From Chlorobiaceae bacterium (GTDB lineage Bacteria; Bacteroidota; Ignavibacteria; UBA10030; SZUA-254), in assembly GCA_013824245.1 (NCBI GenBank), contig PNNN01000051.1, positions 1-64,000 of the forward strand: a stretch of 64,000 nt of DNA. The letters are read 5' to 3'. Made by a program: the position numbers and the translations under genes. Below the pieces are notes generated by a model, which saw only the letters and a list, made by a program, of their open reading frames with translations, did no database searches and was not told the origin of the DNA. Below, piece after piece: positions 45,397-53,692 of the stretch. Every line of letters starts with the position of its first letter. The first letter of the stretch is position 1.

Positions 45397-46281
45397 TTGT
45401 CATACATAGTACGCAATACCGTTGTCTTAAGCATTGTTCTCGTGTTGATACTGGCAGTGGGATTGTTTTTTACATCTCTCTCGCTTCCCAAAAAACTCAA
45501 GAACATTGAATCAGAGATCAGGCGTATTGAAGTTGAGTTGCAAAATACTCCCGATCTCGCAAACACATACAACACAGTTTCTGCTCGCCTCGACGAAATC
45601 AAGAAGCGCTGGGAGACACGCAACAAAGATGTACCGCCGCGCGATATTACGGGCGAAACGTACGGCTATTTCAACCGTACAATGGACATCAGCGGTGAAA
45701 TTAAAATGGACATGACCTATGTTGGTCCGAGAGACTTTGGAAGTTTCGGATACAATGTTTATTCGTTAAAAGGTGAAGGTCCATTCCGGAATCTTTATAA
45801 TTTTGTCTGGCTGACCGAAAGTGGAAAACGGCTGTTTAAAGTTGCGAATCTCGTTCTTCGTGGATACGAATCGAAATCGGCAACTACGAATGAAACAAAA
45901 ATTCTCGTTTTGTTCGAGATGGAAGTACAGGCATACTATTCTTCGCTGCCGGAATTGAATAATGCGCCGGGTATGATTACAGCAATGAAAAAATCACTCG
46001 GAATGAATCCGTTCCATCCATTAATCATGCACGAAATTCCGCCCCCGCAAGCCGACGAGATTGAAGTTGAGCGCTCGATTTTGAAAGCGGTTATTCCGGG
46101 CAAAGCTTTTATTGTAGATCAGAATCAAAAATCACGGACGTTAGAAGAAGGCGATAAAGTATATCTCGGTTATGTCACACGCATTTTGCCGAACGAAGGC
46201 AAAGTTGAATGTCTTTTGAATCGTGGCGGCGTTGCCGAACGTTATGAACTAAATATTCAACAAGGTCAACCGCTTAAGTAA
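45397..46281 (+). CDS. PilO-PilP fusion protein (pilus alignment complex), TTG start
   Basis: Seen: an N-terminal transmembrane helix (residues 8-28), a coiled coil (LKNIESEIRRIEVELQN) and a ferredoxin-like PilO domain (about 75-185). A C-terminal domain follows, with GKAFIVDQNQKSRTLEEGDKVYLGYVTRILPNEGKVEC (about 235-285), typical of the beta-barrel of PilP, which contacts the secretin. The start is TTG at 45397, with CGGAG six bases upstream; the only nearby ATG (45371) is out of frame. The protein combines two usually separate proteins. PilP is normally a lipoprotein, but here the PilO helix would anchor it. Confidence 0.78.
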   Translation: MSYIVRNTVVLSIVLVLILAVGLFFTSLSLPKKLKNIESEIRRIEVELQNTPDLANTYNTVSARLDEIKKRWETRNKDVPPRDITGETYGYFNRTMDISGEIKMDMTYVGPRDFGSFGYNVYSLKGEGPFRNLYNFVWLTESGKRLFKVANLVLRGYESKSATTNETKILVLFEMEVQAYYSSLPELNNAPGMITAMKKSLGMNPFHPLIMHEIPPPQADEIEVERSILKAVIPGKAFIVDQNQKSRTLEEGDKVYLGYVTRILPNEGKVECLLNRGGVAERYELNIQQGQPLK

Positions 46282-46300
46282 GTTAAATTACGGAGTGTAC

Positions 46301-47569
46301 ATGAAAAAGAACTATATATTTGTTTTCGCCCTTTGTTTGTTGTTCGTTCAAGCATCTTTCGGTCAGGGAAGAGATGCACGATTGAAAACGAAGGGATATG
46401 TGAACCCACAGGAGATTGTTTCTCTCGATTCAACTATGCGAATGGATCAAGCATTGCTCGTTATAAATGAATTGAGTAAGCAATTTGCGGGGAAAATAAT
46501 AATCGATTTGGAAAAAAGAAAAGGACCGATCGGAGTGTATGTGGTCAATCAGCACTGGCGCGATGCGCTGGATATGATTTTAACGCGCAACGGCATGATG
46601 TGCGTTGAAGAAGCTGATTACATCCGGATACTGCAGGCGGGAGCCGCACCAGAAGTTGAACGTGGCGCCAGCGGGGGAATTCCCGGAGAACCGCCTCCAA
46701 CTCTGGATAGCCGCGATGTAAAAATTTCGGCGGTATTCTTCAGCACCGATTTGTCGAAGTTGCAGGAATTCGGAATAAGCTGGCATTTCTTCCGGAATAA
46801 AGCAAAGGAACCACTTGAAGAATTTTATCTTTCAGCAGGGTTGGGTCTTGGCGATACAGCTGGAGTTGTTCCGGCAATGGCAAGAGAATCAAAATCGCAA
46901 ATGAATATTCCTCCATTGCGTAGAGGGATAGGAATTCTCCAGACACCCCCTGAGTTTAATTTTGCAAACATAGATGCGTTAATAAAATTTTTCGGCTCCA
47001 ACGAACTGGGCGAAGTAATTACCAGTCCCGATATAGTTGTGCGAAACGGTAAGCCGGGCAGAATTCAGGTTGGAAAAGATATTTTTATAACCTCGCGGGA
47101 TATTGCAGGTAATACAATCAACCAGCTAATATCCACCGGAACTATCATCGAAGTTACTCCTACAGTTTACACACAAACGGACACCGATTTTGTTTATCTC
47201 AATATGACGATCGAACAAAGCGATGCGGCACCCGGTGCAACAGGTCCTGAAATCTCTCGCAATCAGGTGAAGACACATACTTTGCTTTACAACGGCGAAG
47301 AAACCGTAATCGGCGGTTTGATTAGAACACAAGACGTCAATCGAAGAGAGGGGATACCATTTCTAAAAGATTTGCCGTGGTGGTTTCTTGGATTAAGATA
47401 TGTTTTTGGCTCTGATGTAAAATACAATACGAAAACAGAGTTAATTGTTCTCTTAAAAGTTGAACTACTCGAACCGATACGAGATCGAATGCTGCGACGA
47501 ACTACGCGGCAAGAGTTGATAAACAGTAAACGCAAAGCTAATCAGCGCGATTTCGAAAAAAATCCATGA
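46301..47569 (+). CDS. Short secretin (PilQ/GspD family)
   Basis: Outer-membrane channel for the pilus. Seen: signal peptide MKKNYIFVFALCLLFVQASFGQ, an N-terminal STN-like domain (about residues 40-112; MRMDQALLVINELSKQFAGKIIID). The secretin core follows with the consensus patterns ANIDALIKFFGSNELGEVITSPDIVVRNGKPGRIQVG, GTIIEVTPTVY, ETVIGGLIRTQDVNRREGIPFLKDLPW and TELIVLLKVELLEP. At 422 aa it is far shorter than PilQ (about 700) or GspD (about 650); AMIN domains and extra N domains are missing. The start at 46301 follows GGAG; the ORF-track start at 46295 is a GTG. Neither pilotin nor lipobox is seen; the downstream lipoprotein might serve in outer-membrane placement. Confidence 0.9.
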   Translation: MKKNYIFVFALCLLFVQASFGQGRDARLKTKGYVNPQEIVSLDSTMRMDQALLVINELSKQFAGKIIIDLEKRKGPIGVYVVNQHWRDALDMILTRNGMMCVEEADYIRILQAGAAPEVERGASGGIPGEPPPTLDSRDVKISAVFFSTDLSKLQEFGISWHFFRNKAKEPLEEFYLSAGLGLGDTAGVVPAMARESKSQMNIPPLRRGIGILQTPPEFNFANIDALIKFFGSNELGEVITSPDIVVRNGKPGRIQVGKDIFITSRDIAGNTINQLISTGTIIEVTPTVYTQTDTDFVYLNMTIEQSDAAPGATGPEISRNQVKTHTLLYNGEETVIGGLIRTQDVNRREGIPFLKDLPWWFLGLRYVFGSDVKYNTKTELIVLLKVELLEPIRDRMLRRTTRQELINSKRKANQRDFEKNP

Positions 47570-47601
47570 TGATGATTTATAATTTGCAAAGGAAATTACT
47601 T

Positions 47602-50157
47602 ATGAAATCAAAAATTGTTTTTGGTCTGTTCGTTGTTCTCCTTGCACTCACATTGTGGAGTTGCAAAGATACACCGCCTACAAGCAGTATCGGAACTTCG
47701 ACCATACAGGGATATGTGTATGATGCGATTACAGGTAGTTATTTACAAAATGTTACGGCGGTTCTTGCTACAGAAGCGAAACGGGAAACAACATTTACCG
47801 GCGCTGACGGCATATTCCTTTTTAAAGTCGATTTATCGAACCTTCAAAACCAAAGCGCCACTATCAGTCTTCAAAAGTTCGGATACATATCCGAATCGTT
47901 CTCGATATCTGTTGCTAAAGATACTACGTTGAGTGTCAGCTTGACGATCGATTACTCGTCATCGGCGGTGGTTGTGGGTGTTGTTAGGGATAGCGCAACC
48001 AGTTATCCGTTACGCGATACCAAAGTGCACCTCACAGTTCCTGGCGCCGATACATCGGTTATCACAGGTGTTGACGGAAGTTATAGACTTTCTGCAGACT
48101 TGGTTGATTTGCAATCTCTTACTGCCCTGGTTACTGTGGAAAAGGCGGGCTACCGCACTAAACAAATTCCTGCCACTTTAACGCGCGGACAAACCAATAA
48201 TATGGGAAATGTTTTGCTCAGAGTGGATATGGGATCAACTGCAGGTCAGTTGATGGGGAGAGTGCTCGATAACAGAACCCGTCTTCCCATTACAAATGCT
48301 AATTTGGTTCTCTCAGCCGGAAGCTTCATTGATAGTACAAATAGTTCGATAAATGGTGATTTCTCTTTCACTGTCGATCTTGCCGGACTTACGGCTTTGA
48401 ATGGACAGTTAAGAGTTTCTAATCCCGGATATATATCAAGGACATTCAATGTCACAATCGAAAAAGCAAAAACTCTTGAGGTTGAAATTATTCTTGATAG
48501 AGATACTACAGCGTCATCTGCACTTATAACGGGAATATTACGGGATAGTCTCACATTATATCCACTTCGGAATGGCACAATCTTATTGACTTTACCGGGT
48601 GTTGTGGATTCGGTAATAACACCTACAGATGGATCATTTAGATTAACCGCCGATTTAGTTGATCGTGATTCGCTGCCTGTTTTAATCACCGCTTACAAAG
48701 CGGGTTACAGAACCAAGAGATTTACTTTCACAATTTATCGCGGGCAATCAACAAACCTCGGTGATGTTTTGTTGGCTGTAGATGCGGCGTCTACTATTGC
48801 TCAGATTGTTGGGCGGGTATTTGATTCGCAAACGAAACTGCCGCTTACAAATGCACATGTTACTTTATATTCAAATCTGCTTGTTGATAGTTTGCAAACA
48901 ACTTTCAGCGGAGAATATTCGTTCTCAATCAATCTTCAAGGGTTACCGTCATTGCCCGGATTATTGAAGGTAGAAAAGTCTGGATATAAACAGCAATCTG
49001 TTAACTTCAACGTTGAAGCCGGCAAACAGGTATCAAATGACTTTTACCTTATTCGCGATACCACAACCGGTATCCGGGACTCAAGTGATTCCGGTTTGTA
49101 TGCGCGGTCTATAGCATTGATGAGTATAAGCGCGCGTGAAATTTCGGTGTATGGAGTAGGTGGCACTGAATCTTCCATCATCACATGGGAAGTACGCGAC
49201 TCACTTGGTTTCCCAATCGATATTGATCATCGCGATACTGTCGAGTTCCAGTTGATCGGTGAGCCGGTTGTTGGTGGAGCATACGTTACACCGCAGCGTG
49301 CGCTTACAAATGTTTCAGGTCGTGTTGCAACTACCGTGAACAGCGGGACAAAATCGGGCGTACTGCAATTTGTTGCAAAACTTTATCGTGAACGTGACAG
49401 TGTCTGGATTTACTCAACACCTGTCATAATTACGGTTAATGCAGGATTACCGGATCAAGTCCATTTCACAGTCGCTGCTCATAGATATAACTTCCCCGCT
49501 TATGACTGGCTCGGTAGAACCGATGCAATTACAGTTCAGGTTGGAGACAAATATAGTAATCCGGTTAAATCTAATACCGCTGTTTATTTCAGCACAACCG
49601 GTGGAATTATCGGTGCATCCGGATTTACAGATAGAGTGACTGGCCAGGCAACTGTTCAGCTTCAGAGCGGTAATCCTCACCCACCGGATACCATATATGG
49701 TGTTCCTAATATGGCAAAGATCGCGGCTGTTACTATGGGTGAAAACGGAATCGCTGTGCATGATACCATAATTATTCTCTTCTCAGGGTGGTCTCAAATT
49801 AGCGATGTTAGTGCTGATAGTTTCAATGTTCCGAGGAGCGGAAGATCTGGCAGGATATACTTCAAAGTGTCTGATAGGTTTGGTAATCCGCTATCCTCAG
49901 GGACCCACATTGGAGTTACTTTGCAATATACGCCTCCTCCAAACAGTCAGGTTAATTTAAGTGTTACAGGATTCATTGATGTAACGCTTGGAGACACTCA
50001 GGCGCGAGGACTTGGAACGACCGATTTCTGGTTCGAGGTGGTTGACCAAACCCAAGGAGGAGTTTCTTCAGCAATACCCTGTAATGTTATTATCAGGGTG
50101 ACGAGCGAAAACGGTAACCCACCTGATGCCTCAATACCCGGCATCATAGGCGGGTGA
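47602..50157 (+). CDS. Large lipoprotein with five tandem carboxypeptidase-regulatory-like repeats and Ig-like domains
   Basis: Seen: a lipoprotein signal (MKSKIVFGLFVVLLALTLWSC) with Cys21 as first mature residue. Five tandem domains of about 88 residues of CarboxypepD_reg type follow (each starts (V/I)xGxVxDxxTxxPLxx). A C-terminal part of about 360 residues has Big/invasin-like Ig domains (YSNPVKSNTAVYFSTTGG; FGNPLSSGTHIGVTLQY). The start is moved to 47602 because AAAGGA lies 10 bases before that ATG and the lipobox then falls at the right distance. It is the last gene of the pilus locus, 32 bases after the secretin gene. The role is unknown; a surface or pilus-associated adhesin or a secretin-associated scaffold is conceivable. 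It ends at a strong bidirectional terminator. Confidence 0.85.
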   Translation: MKSKIVFGLFVVLLALTLWSCKDTPPTSSIGTSTIQGYVYDAITGSYLQNVTAVLATEAKRETTFTGADGIFLFKVDLSNLQNQSATISLQKFGYISESFSISVAKDTTLSVSLTIDYSSSAVVVGVVRDSATSYPLRDTKVHLTVPGADTSVITGVDGSYRLSADLVDLQSLTALVTVEKAGYRTKQIPATLTRGQTNNMGNVLLRVDMGSTAGQLMGRVLDNRTRLPITNANLVLSAGSFIDSTNSSINGDFSFTVDLAGLTALNGQLRVSNPGYISRTFNVTIEKAKTLEVEIILDRDTTASSALITGILRDSLTLYPLRNGTILLTLPGVVDSVITPTDGSFRLTADLVDRDSLPVLITAYKAGYRTKRFTFTIYRGQSTNLGDVLLAVDAASTIAQIVGRVFDSQTKLPLTNAHVTLYSNLLVDSLQTTFSGEYSFSINLQGLPSLPGLLKVEKSGYKQQSVNFNVEAGKQVSNDFYLIRDTTTGIRDSSDSGLYARSIALMSISAREISVYGVGGTESSIITWEVRDSLGFPIDIDHRDTVEFQLIGEPVVGGAYVTPQRALTNVSGRVATTVNSGTKSGVLQFVAKLYRERDSVWIYSTPVIITVNAGLPDQVHFTVAAHRYNFPAYDWLGRTDAITVQVGDKYSNPVKSNTAVYFSTTGGIIGASGFTDRVTGQATVQLQSGNPHPPDTIYGVPNMAKIAAVTMGENGIAVHDTIIILFSGWSQISDVSADSFNVPRSGRSGRIYFKVSDRFGNPLSSGTHIGVTLQYTPPPNSQVNLSVTGFIDVTLGDTQARGLGTTDFWFEVVDQTQGGVSSAIPCNVIIRVTSENGNPPDASIPGIIGG
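47700..49060 (+). repeat. Five tandem protein-coding repeats of about 88 codons
   Basis: Repeat boundaries are about 47700, 47958, 48238, 48517 and 48793. Repeats 2 and 4 resemble each other most (both have DSxTxYPLR and GYRTK). Repeats 3 and 5 also pair (both have LPxTNA and D(S/N)xxSI/TxFSG). This alternating pattern indicates duplication of a two-domain unit after the single domain had diverged. Confidence 0.75.
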
Positions 50158-50178
50158 TCTGATAATTAAGAGTAATAA

Positions 50179-50212
50179 AAAATGCCATCTCGGTTTTCCG
50201 GGATGGCATTTT
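50179..50212. terminator. Bidirectional intrinsic terminator between the pilus and haem clusters
   Basis: AAAATGCCATC (50179-50189) pairs with GATGGCATTTT (50202-50212), and the stem continues inward to a TTTT loop. Both feet are A/T runs, so each strand has a U-tract. It stands between convergent transcripts ending at 50157 (+) and 50234 (-). Confidence 0.8.
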
Positions 50213-50233
50213 AATTTGATCTAAATCTTTAAT

Positions 50234-51535
50234 TCATTTCATCAAGTGTAAAACTGCTTTCAATGATTTGAAATTAGCTCCGACAGTTTTATCTATCATC
50301 TCATCTGTGTGAGCCGATGAAACGAACACTGCTTCGAATTGTGAGGGGGGAAGATAGATTCCATTATCCAACATTTCCCGGAAATATGGTCCAAATAATT
50401 TTGTGTCTGAACTCCGGGCAGAATCCGCGTCTATCACTTTTTTATCAGTAAAGAATAAAGTGAACATAGACCCGACACGGTTTACAACAAAATCCAAATT
50501 CAGTTTCCTCAAATTATCTTTGAATCCTTCTTCAATTTGATTTGAAGCCCGTTCAATCTTTTTATATATCGATTTATTTTTAGAAAGGATTGAAAGCATC
50601 TCGAAACCCGCCGCCATTGCGAGAGGATTTCCAGATAGAGTTCCTGCCTGATACATCGGACCATTCGGTGCAACCATTTCCATCATTTCGCGCTTACCGC
50701 CGTAAGCACCAACCGGCAATCCGCCGCCGATAATTTTTCCAAGCGTTGTCAGATCGGGTTTAATTCCGTATAATTCTTGCGCACCTCCGGCAGATACTCT
50801 GAAGCCCGTCATCACTTCATCAAAAATGAGCACAATTTTTTGTTTCGTGCAAATAGCTCTTAGCGCTTCAAGAAATCCCGGCTTGGGCGGAATGCAACCC
50901 ATATTCCCAACTATCGGCTCAACAATAATTGCCGCGATCTCGGATTTATGATCAGCGATAATTTTTTTTACAGATTCGATGTTGTTGAAAGTGGCGTTCA
51001 AAGTATCCGCGGCTGTCGATTTTGTTACACCGGGACTGTCGGGTGTTCCAAATGTTGCCGCACCCGATCCGGCTTTGATTAAAAATGAATCGGCATGACC
51101 ATGATAACAGCCATCGAATTTAATTATCTTATCTCTTCCGGTAAAAGCACGCGCTAAACGTATTGCGCTCATCGTGGCTTCTGTACCGGAATTAACCATT
51201 CTCAACATTTCAATGGAAGGAACCATCTTCGTAATAAGCTCTGCGATCTTCACTTCAAGCTCGGTTGGTGCGCCAAAACTTGTTCCAAGTTTCGCTTTCT
51301 CACTGATCGCTTTCAAGATGGATGGATGAGAGTGACCCAATATCATCGGTCCCCAAGAGCCGATGTAATCTATATATTTATTTCCATCAACATCCCAAAG
51401 ATATGCGGCTTTGGCTCGTTCAATAAAACGTGGAGTTGTTCCGACTGATTTAAACGCTCGAACTGGAGAATTTACTCCACCCGGTATAACTTTTTTAGCT
51501 TTTATAAAAAGATTGTTTGATTTAGTTGATTTCAT
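50234..51535 (-). CDS. hemL: Glutamate-1-semialdehyde 2,1-aminomutase
   Basis: PLP enzyme making 5-aminolevulinate from glutamate-1-semialdehyde (C5 pathway of haem). Seen: PGGVNSPVRAFKSVG at the N-terminus, NSGTEATMSAIRLARA, the PLP-binding FDEVMTGFRVSAGGAQELYGI, catalytic Lys in LTTLGKIIGGGLPVGAYGG, and GTLSGNPLAMAAG. At 433 aa it is complete. It is the last gene of the leftward haem cluster. Its start lies about 58 bases from a heptanucleotide repeat and about 15 bases from a TATAAT-like -10 box, so it may have a separate promoter. The C5 pathway implies hemA (glutamyl-tRNA reductase) elsewhere; it is not in the window. Confidence 0.97.
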   Translation of the reverse strand: MKSTKSNNLFIKAKKVIPGGVNSPVRAFKSVGTTPRFIERAKAAYLWDVDGNKYIDYIGSWGPMILGHSHPSILKAISEKAKLGTSFGAPTELEVKIAELITKMVPSIEMLRMVNSGTEATMSAIRLARAFTGRDKIIKFDGCYHGHADSFLIKAGSGAATFGTPDSPGVTKSTAADTLNATFNNIESVKKIIADHKSEIAAIIVEPIVGNMGCIPPKPGFLEALRAICTKQKIVLIFDEVMTGFRVSAGGAQELYGIKPDLTTLGKIIGGGLPVGAYGGKREMMEMVAPNGPMYQAGTLSGNPLAMAAGFEMLSILSKNKSIYKKIERASNQIEEGFKDNLRKLNLDFVVNRVGSMFTLFFTDKKVIDADSARSSDTKLFGPYFREMLDNGIYLPPSQFEAVFVSSAHTDEMIDKTVGANFKSLKAVLHLMK

Positions 51536-51548
51536 ATTAATAAAAAAT

Positions 51549-51554
51549 ATTATA
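51549..51554 (-). promoter_or_regulatory. Possible -10 element upstream of hemL
   Basis: On the - strand TATAAT (51554-51549) is a perfect -10 box, about 14 bases before the start codon. The -35 position (AAATTA) is poor. The transcript would then have a very short leader. Low confidence. Confidence 0.25.
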
Positions 51555-51592
51555 AAGGTTTAACTTGAATATAATTTACAACCCTAATTTAT

Positions 51593-51676
51593 AAATCCCA
51601 AATCTCAAATCTCAAATCTCAAATCTCAAATCTCATATCTCATATCTCATATCTCATATCTCATATCCCAAATCCA
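51593..51676. repeat. Heptanucleotide tandem repeat, 12 copies
   Basis: Twelve tandem heptamers: AAATCCC, five AAATCTC, four ATATCTC, ATATCCC, AAATCCA. It lies between the SDR stop and the hemL start. The block structure (a run of one variant followed by a run of another) suggests slipped-strand expansion, so length may vary among strains. Confidence 0.9.
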
Positions 51677-51700
51677 ACATCACAACTCACTACTCACAAC

Positions 51701-52681
51701 TCATAACATCCCATTTTTCTTATACCAATCATACGCTTCCAAAATTGCTTGCTGAATTGGTTTTGGTTTGTATCCAAGTTCTCGTGTAGCTTTCTCATGA
51801 GAACACCAATTATATGCAAGAAGACTTTTAGCAATTGTGGGTGAGAGAGGCAACTCGATGCCAGATAGATTTGATATTATTCCGGAGAAAAACACCGTAG
51901 TTTGCACAAACCATTTCGGAGCTTTAATTTTCGGGGCTTTACCATCGATGAGTGAGGCAATCAAGTGGAATAATTCTTTATGAGTTAAATTAACATTTCC
52001 AAGAATATACCGCTCACCGGTTTTCCCAAATTTTGCAGCGGAGATATGTCCCAAAACAACATCTTCAACTCCAACAATATTGATCCCGCCATCGGTATAT
52101 GCGGGGATTTTACCGTTTTTAATATCGCGAATTAGTTGTCCGCCGTGGATGTTGACATCCCGTGGACCAATAATTACAGATGGATTTACGATGCTGGCGT
52201 TCAATCCTTTTCCCATACCTTTTAAAACCTCTAATTCGGCGAGATGTTTAGTATATCGGTAAGCAATACCGTTTCCCCAATTGTAAATTGTGTTTTCATC
52301 GACAAGAGAGCCATCAGTTGTAAAACCAAGGGCACCTATTGTACTTGTATGGACAAGTTTTTCAACATCAAGTTCTAAACAAACTTCTACAATATTTCGA
52401 GTTCCTTCAACATTGATTTCAAAGTGTTGTTTCTGTTTTTGTTTGAAGAAAGATATTAAAGCGGCAGTATGAAAAACGGTATCGCATTCCCGGATTGCTT
52501 TGCGGAGAGATTCTTTATCGCGTACATCTCCAATAACATGCTCAACATTAGCTTCTGCGAGTGTGGCTGTGTTAGATGTTGAACGATGAAAAGCCCGAAC
52601 CTGATACCCTTGTTTGATAAGCTCAATAATTAAGTTCGAACCGATAAAGCCGGTGGCGCCGGTTACAAGAATTTTTTGCAC
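51701..52681 (-). CDS. NAD(P)-dependent epimerase/dehydratase-like (extended SDR)
   Basis: Seen: the nucleotide-binding TGATGFIGSNL near the N-terminus, the catalytic pair in AYRYTKHLAE (Tyr-x3-Lys), and HTSTIGALGF. It resembles dihydroflavonol 4-reductase-like enzymes and the HpnA-type oxidoreductases found next to isoprenoid genes. At 326 aa the length is normal. It lies four bases downstream of hemB, so it is co-transcribed with haem genes, but no haem-pathway step is known to need such an enzyme. Substrate unknown. Confidence 0.82.
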   Translation of the reverse strand: MQKILVTGATGFIGSNLIIELIKQGYQVRAFHRSTSNTATLAEANVEHVIGDVRDKESLRKAIRECDTVFHTAALISFFKQKQKQHFEINVEGTRNIVEVCLELDVEKLVHTSTIGALGFTTDGSLVDENTIYNWGNGIAYRYTKHLAELEVLKGMGKGLNASIVNPSVIIGPRDVNIHGGQLIRDIKNGKIPAYTDGGINIVGVEDVVLGHISAAKFGKTGERYILGNVNLTHKELFHLIASLIDGKAPKIKAPKWFVQTTVFFSGIISNLSGIELPLSPTIAKSLLAYNWCSHEKATRELGYKPKPIQQAILEAYDWYKKNGML

Positions 52682-52685
52682 TTAA

Positions 52686-53660
52686 TTATAGCAGCTTAGC
52701 CGCTTCTTTAGCGTGATAAGTTAAAATTATATCTGCGCCGGCGCGTTTTATACTCGTTAGAATTTCCATCATGACTCGTTGTTCATCAATCCAGCCAAGT
52801 TTTCCTGCCGCTTTCACCATAGAATATTCTCCACTTACATTATAAGCGGCGGTCGGCATATGAAACGTATCTTTTACGCGTCTTATTACATCTAAATATG
52901 AAAGAGCCGGTTTTACCATTACAATATCAGCGCCTTCATCGATATCGGTTTGAACTTCACGGATTGCTTCATCGGAATTTGCCGGATCCATTTGATGCGA
53001 GCGCCGGTCGCCAAATTTAGGTGTGCTTTCGGCGGCTTCGCGGAAAGGTCCGTAAAATCCGGATGCATACTTTGCCGCGTACGACATAATAGGAATGTTG
53101 TCAAAATGATTTGCATCGAGAATAGATCTGATCGCTTGTACTCGCCCGTCGAACATATCTGAAGGTGCAATCATATCCGCCCCCGCCTGCGCGTGTGTTA
53201 GAGCTTCCTTTGCAAGCAATTCGATGGAGGCATCATTAACAATCTCCTCGCCGAGGACTATTCCACAGTGTCCGTGAGATGTGTATTCGCACAAGCAAAC
53301 GTCGGTGATGACAACAATTCCCGGAACTTCTTTTTTAATTGCGCGGACTGTTTGTTGAATGATTCCGTCCGCGTCATAAGCGCCGCTTCCTACTTCATCT
53401 TTTTGGGGCGGAATTCCAAAAAGAATTACAGCCGGAATTCCCAAAGATTTAACTTCTTCACATTCCTTCACGATATTATCGATCGACATTTGATAAACAC
53501 CCTGCATCGAAGAAATTTCTTTCTTTATATTTTTACCCGGAACGGAAAACAGGGGATAAATAAAATCGTTTTTCGAGAGTTCAGTCTCGCGAACCATCGA
53601 GCGGAGTAGCGGAGTCATTCTGGTTCGTCTGTGCCGTGTAAATTTTACTGGAGTATTCAT
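52686..53660 (-). CDS. hemB: Porphobilinogen synthase (delta-aminolevulinic acid dehydratase)
   Basis: Condenses two 5-aminolevulinate molecules to porphobilinogen. Seen: the zinc-type cysteine cluster DVCLCEYTSHGHCG, the first active-site lysine in SYAAKYASGFYGPFREA, and the Schiff-base lysine in MVKPALSYLDVI. Start placed at 53660: the sequence AAAGGA lies seven bases upstream and the N-terminus MNTPVKFTRHRRTR matches the family; the ORF-track start at 53690 adds ten residues. The length is then 324 aa. It is followed after four bases by the SDR and preceded by the alpha/beta hydrolase. Confidence 0.97.
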   Translation of the reverse strand: MNTPVKFTRHRRTRMTPLLRSMVRETELSKNDFIYPLFSVPGKNIKKEISSMQGVYQMSIDNIVKECEEVKSLGIPAVILFGIPPQKDEVGSGAYDADGIIQQTVRAIKKEVPGIVVITDVCLCEYTSHGHCGIVLGEEIVNDASIELLAKEALTHAQAGADMIAPSDMFDGRVQAIRSILDANHFDNIPIMSYAAKYASGFYGPFREAAESTPKFGDRRSHQMDPANSDEAIREVQTDIDEGADIVMVKPALSYLDVIRRVKDTFHMPTAAYNVSGEYSMVKAAGKLGWIDEQRVMMEILTSIKRAGADIILTYHAKEAAKLL

Positions 53661-53692
53661 TTTGTTTCCTTTGTTCAGAATATATTTCAAAA

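Noticed and set aside
35642-50157. Type II secretion system rather than a type IV pilus
   Set aside because: A PilT-type retraction ATPase, PilM-like domain and PilP-like domain are present, while GspC/GspL/GspM-type organisation is not; a pilus is the better reading.
51593-51676. Possible CRISPR array
   Set aside because: The repeats are directly adjacent heptamers with no spacers; it is a simple tandem repeat.
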